From contig CAYLKC010000004.1 in the NCBI GenBank assembly GCA_964384095.1, positions 1 through 47,171 of the forward strand: a DNA stretch of 47,171 nucleotides, given 5' to 3'. This DNA is from JAITWN01 sp964384095. GTDB lineage: Bacteria > Pseudomonadota > Gammaproteobacteria > SZUA-140. Shown one piece after another: positions 32,207-40,007 of the stretch (its first letter is position 1; every line of letters begins with the position of its first letter). The position numbers and the translations under genes were made by a program. The notes beneath the pieces are model-generated. The model was not told where the DNA came from. It was given only the letters and a program-made list of their open reading frames with translations, and searched no databases.

Positions 32207-33780
32207 GCCGAGGCCACCAGGCCGGCGTCCTCGATGACCGTCCGCGCGCGCTTGCGTTCGGAGGCCTCGGCGAAATGGCGGAACGCGGCCGCGAACTCGT
32301 CGTGCACGACACGCTTGCGCGCCTCGATGCCATCGATGACCGCGGCGATCGCCTCCGCCGCGCGTTCGCCGGCCCCACCCTCCGCGCCCAGGCGTTCGGC
32401 ATACGCACGCAGGGAATCGCGATGCACGCACAGGTCCTGGTATTCGCCGAGGTTGTCCTGCAAACCCTTCAGTGCCTTGATCAGCGGGCGCAGCGCCTCC
32501 GCGGGGAACTGGCCGGCGAAGCACTCCATCGTATAACGCAGCTTCTTGCAGTCCTTGCGCAGCTCGTGGAAGTCGGCATCGGGAGTTTCCGCATCGAGCC
32601 GCGCGCCGCGCTTCAGCACCTTGTCGTGACGATCGCGGACCATCTCCGCGCTGGCGATCGACACCGCAATGCCGGCATCGCCGTCGGTCCATTCGGGGCC
32701 GGCCTCGCAATCGAGCAGGCGGCGCCAGCTGCTCTTGAGATTGCGGTAGCGCGGGGAGGCAAGCAATTCGAGCAGACGCCGGCGCTCGAGGCTGCGCTCG
32801 CGGCGCAGCAACGCCTGCAGCGGGGCGAGATCGTCCGCGCGTTCGCCGGCCCAGGCCGCATAGCGGGGATATCCGGAAAGATGGACATCGAGATCGCGCA
32901 CCGGCCCGGTCATCGCGCCGAGCCAGGCGAATTCGTTGCGATAGTGGACGAACTGCGGCGTCGCGAGCGCTTCTTTCATCTGCCCGAGCAGAACGCGCGT
33001 ACGCCGGACCGCGACGCGCAGGTCATGGAGAAACTCGACGTCGAGGTCATGGCGTATGCCTTCCTCGTTCGCCTCGATGACCTGGAACAGGTCTGACAGC
33101 AAGCGGCGCGCGGCCTCGCCGACCGGCAGTTGCGGATCGAAGTCGCGCGAGGGCTTCGTCCGGTAGTCGAGCGGACGGCGGCCGAGCGCGGTCAGGGCCT
33201 CGTCGAGCACCGGGGACTGCAGACGATCCCACGCCAGTCGCTCCTCGAAGATCGCGCGCAGGCGCTCGAGCCAGTCGTCATAGCCGCGCACCGGGATCAA
33301 TGCGAGGCGGTCGCGCAGCCGGCGCGGGGCGCCGTCGTCGCGGCAGACCCGGTGGTGTTCGAGGCACAAACGGGCGACGGTCTTGCCGTCGTCATCGAGG
33401 ACATGGCCATAGCGCAGGCGGGCGAGCAGGCTCGACTGCGGGAGCAGCCGGCGCTCTCCGAGCGCGGGTGCGACGCGTCGGCGCATCACGCCTTCCGGCA
33501 CATCCGGGCCAAAACAGGGGTCGTCGCTGATCTCGGTACTGACGAGGTCGAGTCCGTCGTCGAGGGCGCGCAGGGTCATGCGGCGGCTGCGGCCGGCATG
33601 GTCGACGAACAGCAGCAGGCCGGCGCGATAGAGTCGCCAGTCGAAGCTGTCGTGAAAGACGCGTTCGAGACTGGTGGACGGCTGCATTTGCAGCGAGACA
33701 CCCTCGCCACGCAACAGCTCGACAAGCTCGTTGCCGTTCGAGTGGCGGGGCAATGCGTATTGGTAGCGTTTGAATGACAT
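32203..33780 (-). CDS. CHAD-domain protein with degenerate CYTH-like N-terminus
   Basis: A 525-residue protein. Residues about 230-510 form a CHAD domain, an all-helical fold rich in conserved His, Arg and Lys: VEFLHDLRVAVRRTRVLL, DFHELRKDCKKLRYTMECF and LKGLQDNLGEYQDL. CHAD domains bind inorganic polyphosphate and locate to polyphosphate granules in Ralstonia. The first 200 residues look like a worn CYTH domain (HDSFDWRLYRAGLLLFVDHAG) but I do not see the ExExK triad, so it is probably not an active triphosphatase. The ATG at 33780 opens the CYTH-like domain. It heads a four-gene operon with ATGA overlap to parA. It is a good candidate for the granule adaptor. Confidence 0.9.
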   Translation of the reverse strand: MSFKRYQYALPRHSNGNELVELLRGEGVSLQMQPSTSLERVFHDSFDWRLYRAGLLLFVDHAGRSRRMTLRALDDGLDLVSTEISDDPCFGPDVPEGVMRRRVAPALGERRLLPQSSLLARLRYGHVLDDDGKTVARLCLEHHRVCRDDGAPRRLRDRLALIPVRGYDDWLERLRAIFEERLAWDRLQSPVLDEALTALGRRPLDYRTKPSRDFDPQLPVGEAARRLLSDLFQVIEANEEGIRHDLDVEFLHDLRVAVRRTRVLLGQMKEALATPQFVHYRNEFAWLGAMTGPVRDLDVHLSGYPRYAAWAGERADDLAPLQALLRRERSLERRRLLELLASPRYRNLKSSWRRLLDCEAGPEWTDGDAGIAVSIASAEMVRDRHDKVLKRGARLDAETPDADFHELRKDCKKLRYTMECFAGQFPAEALRPLIKALKGLQDNLGEYQDLCVHRDSLRAYAERLGAEGGAGERAAEAIAAVIDGIEARKRVVHDEFAAAFRHFAEASERKRARTVIEDAGLVASA

Positions 33781-33835
33781 ATTTCGCCCGGGCCGCAGGC
33801 AACTGCGCCCGGCCATCGCGGCGCGCCGACCCCCT

Positions 33836-33849
33836 CCGTTCCGGAACGG
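33836..33849. promoter_or_regulatory. 14-base perfect palindrome upstream of the CHAD operon
   Basis: CCGTTCCGGAACGG reads the same on both strands and lies 56 bases before the CHAD start codon. It could be an operator for the operon or a 5' mRNA hairpin. Confidence 0.35.
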
Positions 33850-33873
33850 GAGACCTCGGCAGCGGTAATCCAG

Positions 33874-33902
33874 AGTGTGAAAGAAACCGGCCCGCTTTTC
33901 AA
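33874..33902 (-). promoter_or_regulatory. weak sigma-70-like promoter for the CHAD-ppk1 operon
   Basis: On the - strand TTGAAA (33902-33897) matches -35 consensus at five of six bases. At 17 bases distance lies CACACT (33879-33874), which matches -10 at three of six. The palindrome at 33836-33849 would lie downstream of the start. Confidence 0.3.
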
Positions 33903-33921
33903 GCCGAAGACGCGCCTGCCC

Positions 33922-33939
33922 TTGTCATAATTCTGTAAC
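33922..33939 (+). promoter_or_regulatory. PhoB-box-like sequence upstream of the CHAD-ppk1 operon
   Basis: TTGTCATAATTCTGTAAC matches the 18-base PhoB box consensus (two CTGTCA repeats 11 bases apart) at about 15 positions. It lies between glcF and the CHAD gene, about 140 bases before the CHAD start. It faces rightward, opposite to the operon, so it may be fortuitous or may act in an unusual way. Confidence 0.4.
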
Positions 33940-33942
33940 ACA

Positions 33943-35193
33943 TCAGGCTTTTTCGTTCGGGAGCTGGCGCTGGTCGGGGGCGAGGTCGTCAAGAAGCTCG
34001 ATCCAGTGGCGGACCGGTATCGTGGCGGCGGTCGCGAGGTGGAGCTGACAGCCGATATTCGCCGATGCGATGACGTCGGGGCGGTCGCCTTCGAGGGCCG
34101 CGAGTTTGTTATCCAGCAACTGCCTTGACAGCGCCGGCTGCAGGATCGAATAGGTCCCGGCCGAGCCGCAGCACAAGTGGGCATCCGGCACCGGCGTCAG
34201 CGTATAGCCGGCGCGCTCGAGCACGGACTCGACGACACCGGGGAGCCGCTGACCGTGCTGCAGCGTGCATGGGCTGTGGAACGCGACGCGGCGCGCGCCG
34301 TTCGCCGGCCACCCGAGGGTCGACAGATCCTCGTCGCGCAGCACCTCGCCGAGGTCGCGCGCGCACGCGCTGACACGCGCTGCCTTGTCCGCATACGCGG
34401 GATCATGGCGCAGCAGCTCGCCGTAGTCCTTGATCATCGCGCCGCAGGCGCTCGCGGTGACGACGATCGCCTCGGCTCCGCCCTCGATTGCCGGCCACCA
34501 GGCATCGATATTGCGGCGCATGAAATCGAGGGCCTCGTCCGCGGCCGACAGGTGATGGCTGACCGCGCCGCAGCAGCCCGCCTGCGGCGCGCTTTCGAGC
34601 GTGATCCCGAGGCGGTCGAGGACGCGGGCCGCGGCGGCATTGGTACGCGGCGTCGCCACAACCTGCACGCAACCGTCGAGCACCAGCATATGCCGCGCAT
34701 GACGCATGCGCGGGCGCAGGCCGGGCGCCTGGGCCGGCGGGATCCTGCGCCGCAGCGACGGCGGCGCGATCCCCCGCAGTATCTGCCCGATACGCAGCAA
34801 CGGTCCGAACCGGCGCGGCCACGGCAGCACGGCGCGCAGCAGCGCGCGTTTCAGCGCGTCGAGACGCCCGCGCGGCACGCGCGCATCGACCGCCTCGCGG
34901 CCGATCTCGACGAGGCGGCCATAGCGCACCCCTGACGGACAGGTCGTCTCGCAGGCACGGCAGGTCAGGCAACGGTCGAGATGCTGCTGCGTGCGTTCGC
35001 TGACCTCGTTGCCCTCGAGCGCCTGCTTGATCAGATAGATCCGGCCACGCGGGCCGTCGAGCTCGTCGCCGAGCAACTGATAGGTCGGGCAGGTCGCAGT
35101 GCAGAAGCCGCAATGCACGCAACTGCGCAGGATCGCATCGGCCTCCCGGCCTTGCGGCGTCGCCAGCACCTGTTCATCGAGTCGGGTCTGCAC
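33943..35193 (-). CDS. glcF: glycolate oxidase iron-sulfur subunit
   Basis: A 416-residue subunit of glycolate dehydrogenase. It has two 4Fe-4S ferredoxin-like sites near the N-terminus (CVHCGFCTATCP, Cys25/28/31/35, and CLTCRACETTCP, Cys75/78/81/85) and two CCG domains (GCCGAVSHH and LCCGSAGTYS) that bind further clusters. It passes electrons from the GlcD/GlcE flavin subunits to the quinone pool at the membrane. It starts 12 bases after glcE. The operon turns glycolate, made by the RubisCO oxygenase reaction, into glyoxylate. Confidence 0.95.
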   Translation of the reverse strand: MQTRLDEQVLATPQGREADAILRSCVHCGFCTATCPTYQLLGDELDGPRGRIYLIKQALEGNEVSERTQQHLDRCLTCRACETTCPSGVRYGRLVEIGREAVDARVPRGRLDALKRALLRAVLPWPRRFGPLLRIGQILRGIAPPSLRRRIPPAQAPGLRPRMRHARHMLVLDGCVQVVATPRTNAAAARVLDRLGITLESAPQAGCCGAVSHHLSAADEALDFMRRNIDAWWPAIEGGAEAIVVTASACGAMIKDYGELLRHDPAYADKAARVSACARDLGEVLRDEDLSTLGWPANGARRVAFHSPCTLQHGQRLPGVVESVLERAGYTLTPVPDAHLCCGSAGTYSILQPALSRQLLDNKLAALEGDRPDVIASANIGCQLHLATAATIPVRHWIELLDDLAPDQRQLPNEKA

Positions 35194-35205
35194 GCGCCGG
35201 CGCCC

Positions 35206-36267
35206 TCAGAGATCGCGGTACAGGCGGCCGGGATTCAGCACGCGCGCCGGATCGAAGGCCTCTTTCAGACGCCGGTGCAGCGCGAGCAGGCCGTCCGGCA
35301 GCGGATGGAAGACCTCGACCGCGGCGCGCTCGCCGCGATACAGCGTCGCATGACCGCCGACCGCGGCGACGGCCGCGCGGACCCTGGCCGCGGGTTCGTC
35401 GCTCCGCAGCCAGCGCAGCGCCCCACCCCATTCGTAGAGCCACTTGCCGGACAGCGGCAGCGACGGCGCGGTCGCCGCGACCGACAGCCGCCACAGCGGG
35501 CGCTCGCCGGCGAAAAAGCCGTGACGATGTTCGCGGACACGGCGCCACCACTCGTCCGCCTGCGGTTGTTCCTCACCGCCGATGCGCTTGCGCGCAGCGC
35601 GCAGGCCGTCCCCGGCGCCGGACAGGCGCACACGCAGGTTCTCGCCGTCATGGCAGCTCGCCGACAGCGGCAACGGCAGGCCGCCCCATTCGCGCAGGCG
35701 TTCCAGCGCCTCCCCCGCATCGCACGAGAAGACCAGCGTCTGCTCGGCCTCGGGCGCCGGCAGCACCTTCAGCGAGACCTCCAGCAGGACCCCGAGCGTG
35801 CCGAGGCTGCCAGCCATCAACCGCGACACGTCATAACCGGCGACGTTCTTCATGACCTCGCCGCCGAACGCCAGGCTCTCGCCCCGGCCGTTGATCAGCC
35901 GGCAGCCGAGCATGAAGTCGCGCGCGGCGCCGGCATGGGGACGGCGCGGGCCGGACAGGTTGCACGCGATCGTACCGCCGAGCGTCGCGCCGTCGCCATA
36001 GTGCGGTGGTTCGAAACCGAGGATCTGGCGCTCGGCGGCGAGCGCCGCCTCGATCTCGCCGAGCGGTGTGCCGGCGCGCGCAGTGATCACGAGCTCGGTC
36101 GGCTCGTAACTGACGATGCCGCGATGACGGCCAACCTCGAGCGCCTCGCCCGCGACATCGTGACCATACCAGGACTTGCTGCCGCCGCCGCGGATCACGA
36201 GCGCGCGGCCATCGCGCGCCGCAGCGCGAACGGCCTCCTGCAACTCTGCGCCGAGGTCCTGCGTCAT
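35206..36267 (-). CDS. glcE: glycolate oxidase FAD-binding subunit GlcE
   Basis: A 353-residue FAD-binding (PCMH-type) protein. The N-terminal VIRGGGSKSWYG is the pyrophosphate-binding loop, followed by LGGTIACNLSGPRRPHAGAARDF and the C-terminal AHRRLKEAFDPARVLNPGRLY. It partners GlcD. The ATG at 36267 is one base after the stop of glcD, so the pair is translationally coupled. Length and order fit the E. coli glcDEF cluster. A longer frame upstream overlaps glcD and has no support. Confidence 0.94.
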   Translation of the reverse strand: MTQDLGAELQEAVRAAARDGRALVIRGGGSKSWYGHDVAGEALEVGRHRGIVSYEPTELVITARAGTPLGEIEAALAAERQILGFEPPHYGDGATLGGTIACNLSGPRRPHAGAARDFMLGCRLINGRGESLAFGGEVMKNVAGYDVSRLMAGSLGTLGVLLEVSLKVLPAPEAEQTLVFSCDAGEALERLREWGGLPLPLSASCHDGENLRVRLSGAGDGLRAARKRIGGEEQPQADEWWRRVREHRHGFFAGERPLWRLSVAATAPSLPLSGKWLYEWGGALRWLRSDEPAARVRAAVAAVGGHATLYRGERAAVEVFHPLPDGLLALHRRLKEAFDPARVLNPGRLYRDL

Positions 36268-36268
36268 G

Positions 36269-37765
36269 TCAGAAGCGGTCGAGTTCGGGGAACGGCAGGC
36301 GGCCGCGGTGCACATGCATCGCGCCGAACTCGGCGCAACGCGCCAGCGTCGGCACGGCCTTGCCGGGATTCAGCAGGCCGTCCGGATCGAAGGCGTACTT
36401 GATCGCATGGAACTGCGCCAGCTCGTCTGACCCGAACTGCGCGCACATCTGGTCGATCTTCTCGACGCCGACGCCGTGCTCGCCGGTGATCGTGCCGCCG
36501 GCCGCGACGCATAGCTCGAGGATGCGGCCGCCGAATTCCTCGGTGCGCTCGAGTTCGCCGGGCCGGTTGGCGTCGTAGAGGATCAGCGGGTGCAGATTGC
36601 CGTCGCCGGCATGGAAGACATTCGCGACCGACAGGCCGTATTCGCGCGACAGGTCGGCGATCGCGCGCAGCACCCCGGGCAGCTGCCTGCGCGGGATCGT
36701 GCCATCCATGCAGTAGTAGTCTGGCGCGAGGCGGCCGACGGCCGGGAACGCGGCCTTGCGACCCTTCCAGAACAGCAGGCGCTCGGCCTCGTCGCGCGCG
36801 GTGCGCACCTCGGTCGCGCCGCTGCGCTTCAGGATCTCGCGCACCCGCAGCAGATGGGTCGACACCTCCTCGTTGGCGCCGTCGAGTTCGCACAGCAGGA
36901 TCGCCTCGGCATCGACCGGATAGCCGGCATGGACGAAGTCCTCGGCCGCGCGGATCGCTAGCCGGTCCATCATCTCGAGTCCGCCGGGGATGACGCCGGC
37001 GGAGATGATCGCCGCGACCGCCTCGCCGGCCTGCTCGACCGCATCGAATGCGGCGAGCATGACCTGCGCGCGCTCGGGCCTCGGCAGCAGCTTGACCGTG
37101 ACCTCGACGATGACGCCAAGCATGCCCTCCGATCCGGTCATCAGCGCCAGCAGGTCGTAGCCCGGCGCATCGAGGCCGCTGCCGCCGATCGTCAGCAGCT
37201 CGCCGTCGATCGTAACGATGCGCAACTGACGGAGGTTATGGACGGTCAGGCCGTATTTCAGGCAGTGCACGCCGCCGGCATTCTCGGCGACGTTGCCGCC
37301 GATCGTGCAGGCGATCTGCGACGACGGATCGGGCGCGTAATAGAGGCCGAACGGCGCCGCGGCCTCCGAGATCGCGAGATTGCGCACGCCGGGCTGCACC
37401 CGCGCGATGCGCTCGCCGGGATCGAGTTCGAGGATCTGCGTGAAGCGCGCCAGGCTCAGCAGCACGCCCTGTTCATGCGGCAACGCGCCGCCGGACAGGC
37501 CGGTGCCGGCACCGCGCGCGACGACCGGCACGCCGAGTTCACGGCACAGGCGCAGGATCGCCTGCACCTGCTCGACGCTGTCCGGCAACACCGCGACCAG
37601 CGGCAGGCGCCGGTAGGCGGACAGACCGTCGCATTCGTAGGGGCGCAGCGCCTCTTCGGTATGCAGCACCTGCGACGGCGGCACCAATGTCTGGAGCTGC
37701 GCCACGAGGCGGTCCCGGTCGGGCGGGCCGCGTCGCGTCTGGATTGTGGCCGGATTCATATTCAT
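36269..37765 (-). CDS. glcD: glycolate oxidase catalytic subunit GlcD
   Basis: A 498-residue FAD-linked dehydrogenase. The PCMH FAD domain has VPVVARGAGTGLSGGALP and IGGNVAENAGGVHCLKYG, and the C-terminal FAD-oxidase domain has VANVFHAGDGNLHPLI with catalytic-region histidines, GEHGVGVEKI and FDPDGLLNPGK. It oxidises glycolate (and D-lactate in relatives) to glyoxylate. Two Met lie at 37765 and 37759; I use the first, which has AGGTG upstream. A TAGAAT (37784-37779) close to the start could be the -10. It leads the glcDEF operon and lies just downstream of the phoR terminator. Confidence 0.95.
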   Translation of the reverse strand: MNMNPATIQTRRGPPDRDRLVAQLQTLVPPSQVLHTEEALRPYECDGLSAYRRLPLVAVLPDSVEQVQAILRLCRELGVPVVARGAGTGLSGGALPHEQGVLLSLARFTQILELDPGERIARVQPGVRNLAISEAAAPFGLYYAPDPSSQIACTIGGNVAENAGGVHCLKYGLTVHNLRQLRIVTIDGELLTIGGSGLDAPGYDLLALMTGSEGMLGVIVEVTVKLLPRPERAQVMLAAFDAVEQAGEAVAAIISAGVIPGGLEMMDRLAIRAAEDFVHAGYPVDAEAILLCELDGANEEVSTHLLRVREILKRSGATEVRTARDEAERLLFWKGRKAAFPAVGRLAPDYYCMDGTIPRRQLPGVLRAIADLSREYGLSVANVFHAGDGNLHPLILYDANRPGELERTEEFGGRILELCVAAGGTITGEHGVGVEKIDQMCAQFGSDELAQFHAIKYAFDPDGLLNPGKAVPTLARCAEFGAMHVHRGRLPFPELDRF

Positions 37766-37778
37766 GCACCTGCGCACG

Positions 37779-37784
37779 ATTCTA
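37779..37784 (-). promoter_or_regulatory. -10-like element upstream of glcD
   Basis: TAGAAT on the - strand matches -10 consensus at five of six bases and ends 13 bases before the glcD start. The expected -35 position is GC-rich and does not match. The leader would be very short. Confidence 0.35.
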
Positions 37785-37813
37785 GCGCATCCGGCCGCAG
37801 GCGGGCCGCCGGC

Positions 37814-37841
37814 GCAAAAAAAAGGCCGCAAAAGCGGCCTT
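37814..37841 (-). terminator. intrinsic terminator of phoB-phoR
   Basis: AAGGCCGC (37822-37829) and GCGGCCTT (37834-37841) form a perfect 8-bp stem with a 4-base loop. Reading leftward the stem is followed by a run of eight T before GCGCC. This is the clearest Rho-independent terminator in the window and separates phoR from glcD. Confidence 0.85.
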
Positions 37842-37960
37842 GCGCTCCAGGCAAGTGAGGGAGAGGACGGAGCCAAAATGGCGCGCTGTCAGCGGCGCGC
37901 CCGTGCACTGACTTCAATCTAGCAGGCGGATATGACAGGAAGATGAAGCCTGATCCCGGT

Positions 37961-39274
37961 TCAGAACGCGTGGCGGCGGTCGGGACGGGGCACGATGCGT
38001 TCGGGCGGGAAACGGAACAGGAACAGGCTGCCCTTGCCGACTGCGCTCTCGACCCGCAGGATCGCCTGGTGATTGCGCAGCACATGCTTGACGATGGACA
38101 GTCCGAGGCCGGTGCCGCCGAGCGCGCGCGAACGGCCGGCGTCGACGCGGTAAAAGCGTTCGGTCAAGCGCGGGATCAGTTCCTTGGGGACGCCGACCCC
38201 GGTATCACGGACTGAAAAGCAGGCGGCGTCGCCGTCGGCAAACCAGCGGATGTCGATGCGGCCGCCGTCCGGGGTGTATTGCACCGCGTTGCGGATCACG
38301 TTCGAGAAGGCGCTGTAGAGGTCCTTGCCGATCCCGCGCAGGCACAGCCCCGGGTCGGCCTCGAGCATGATCTCGTGATGGCGCTGCTGGCCGGGATGCC
38401 TCAGTTCCTCGACCAGACCGGACAGCATCGCGGCGACATCGACCTCCGCCTCCGGCTCCCACGTCTCGTTCATCTCGAGGCGGGAGATCTGCAGCAGGTC
38501 GTTAATCAGGCTGCGCATGCGCTCGGCCTGCTGGCGCATCTGGCCGACCGCTTGCTCGATCTTTTCCGGCTTGAGCTGCCGCCCGGACAGGTTCTCGAGA
38601 TAGCCGCTGATCACCGTCAGCGGCGTGCTCAGCTCGTGCGAAACATTGGCGATAAAGTCGCGGCGCATGACCTCGAGCCGGTGCAAACGGGTGATGTCGC
38701 GCGCGACCAGCAGCAGCTGGCGATCGCCGTAGGGGACGATATGGATCTCCATCATGCGGCCGTCCTCGGCGGGAGAGACCAGCTCAAGCGGCTCGCGGTA
38801 ATCACCGGACTCGAGCATCGCGATGAAGTCCGGATGACGAAGCAGATTCTGGATCCGGTGCCCGATATCGCCGACCGGATTCAGCCCGAGCAGCGACGCC
38901 GCGGACTGGTTCATCCATTCGATACGGTGGTCCGGCGCGAGCACCAGGGTCGCATCCGGCAGCGCCTCGGCCGAGGCGCGGTATTGCTCGATGACCTCGC
39001 GCAGCATCTGCTCGCGGCGGCGGGTCTGGTTCCTGAGCTTGTGGACATGGTAATAGAGCTCGCCCCAGAGGTCGTTGCCATAGTAGGGCGCGGGTTCGCT
39101 GCCGCTGGTCAGCCAGCGCGAAAAGCGGTAGAGGTTCCAGGCCTGCCACCCGAGCCAGCCGGCGAGGCCGGCGCCGACGAAGGCCGCGATCCGGTCAAAC
39201 ATCAGCCCTGCCAGGAAGGTGACCGCGATGACTGCCGTGATACGCCAGAATTCCTTCAGCCAGAGCCCCGACAA
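37961..39274 (-). CDS. phoR: phosphate regulon sensor kinase PhoR
   Basis: A 437-residue membrane kinase. Two short N-terminal helices (about 10-50) without a large periplasmic domain, a PAS domain (about 98-195), then the H box NVSHELSTPLTV with His213, and the ATPase with NVIRNAVQYTPDGG (N box), VRDTGVGVPKE (G1) and GGTGLGLSIVKHVL (G2). This layout and the pairing with phoB identify PhoR. It senses phosphate through the Pst/PhoU system, which is not in this window. The H box has Ser216 where Arg is nearly universal (HELRTPL). It begins two bases after the phoB stop and is followed by a strong terminator. Confidence 0.93.
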   Translation of the reverse strand: MSGLWLKEFWRITAVIAVTFLAGLMFDRIAAFVGAGLAGWLGWQAWNLYRFSRWLTSGSEPAPYYGNDLWGELYYHVHKLRNQTRRREQMLREVIEQYRASAEALPDATLVLAPDHRIEWMNQSAASLLGLNPVGDIGHRIQNLLRHPDFIAMLESGDYREPLELVSPAEDGRMMEIHIVPYGDRQLLLVARDITRLHRLEVMRRDFIANVSHELSTPLTVISGYLENLSGRQLKPEKIEQAVGQMRQQAERMRSLINDLLQISRLEMNETWEPEAEVDVAAMLSGLVEELRHPGQQRHHEIMLEADPGLCLRGIGKDLYSAFSNVIRNAVQYTPDGGRIDIRWFADGDAACFSVRDTGVGVPKELIPRLTERFYRVDAGRSRALGGTGLGLSIVKHVLRNHQAILRVESAVGKGSLFLFRFPPERIVPRPDRRHAF

Positions 39275-39276
39275 GG

Positions 39277-39966
39277 TCAGGCCCTGCCGGAGAAGCGGTA
39301 CCCGACCGACCGCACGGTCTGGATATTGCGGTCGTATCCTGATGGCGTCAGCGCCTTGCGCAATCGGCGAATGTGGACGTCAACGGTGCGCTCCTCGACA
39401 TAGACATTCGCACCCCAGACATTGTTCAGCAGCTGTTCGCGGCTGTAGACGCGCTCGGGGTTCGACATGAAGAAGTTCAGCAAGCGGAATTCGGTCGGCC
39501 CGATCGCCACGGTCTCGCCGTGGGCAGTGACCTTGTGCGCGACCGGATCGAGGCAGAGACCGTCCATCTGCAGCAGGTCGCCGACCTGTCCACCTCCCGC
39601 CCGCCGCAGCACGGCCTCGATGCGCGCCTTGAGCTCACGCGTCGAGAACGGCTTGGTGATGTAGTCATCGGCGTCCTGCAGGCCGCGGACCTTGTCGTCC
39701 TCGCCGGCGCGCGCGGTGAGCAGGATCACCGGGATGTCGCGATTCGCGGCATCGCGCTTGAGGCGCCTCGCCATGTCAATACCGCTCATGCCGGGCAGCA
39801 TCCAGTCGAGCAGGATCAGGTCGGGACGCTGGCCCTTCAGGATTGCGAGGCCCTCGCTGGCGTCGGCCGCCTCGAGGATCTCATAGTCATCATCGGCAAG
39901 CGCGAACTTGAGCATCTCCCGCACCGGGCCCTCGTCCTCGATCAGCAGCAGCTTGGTTGCAGTCAT
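39277..39966 (-). CDS. phoB: phosphate regulon response regulator PhoB
   Basis: A 229-residue OmpR-type regulator, the length of E. coli PhoB. Phospho-acceptor Asp54 lies in LILLDWMLPG, the conserved Lys in YITKPFS, and the winged helix ends IQTVRSVGYRFS. PhoB-type features such as LLLIEDEGPVREML and IGPTEFRLLNFFM are clear. The loop before the conserved Lys reads GLQDADDY, one residue shorter than the usual GLExGADDY, lacking the Gly; the DNA confirms this. It lies 24 bases after rluD, and a PhoB-box-like sequence overlaps the rluD stop. There is no Shine-Dalgarno sequence, and TAGGCT ends seven bases before the ATG. Confidence 0.94.
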   Translation of the reverse strand: MTATKLLLIEDEGPVREMLKFALADDDYEILEAADASEGLAILKGQRPDLILLDWMLPGMSGIDMARRLKRDAANRDIPVILLTARAGEDDKVRGLQDADDYITKPFSTRELKARIEAVLRRAGGGQVGDLLQMDGLCLDPVAHKVTAHGETVAIGPTEFRLLNFFMSNPERVYSREQLLNNVWGANVYVEERTVDVHIRRLRKALTPSGYDRNIQTVRSVGYRFSGRA

Positions 39967-39989
39967 GTCTCGTAGCCTAAGGGCCGATT

Positions 39990-40007
39990 GTTACACAATC
40001 GTGACAG
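39990..40007 (-). promoter_or_regulatory. PhoB-box-like sequence upstream of phoB
   Basis: On the - strand CTGTCAC-GATT-GTGTAAC matches the PhoB box: the first repeat is CTGTCA exactly and the second, 11 bases on, matches at five of seven. It is followed after 10 bases by TAGGCT, the normal distance to a Pho promoter -10. The box overlaps the end of rluD. Autoregulation of phoBR would be the expected meaning. Confidence 0.45.
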
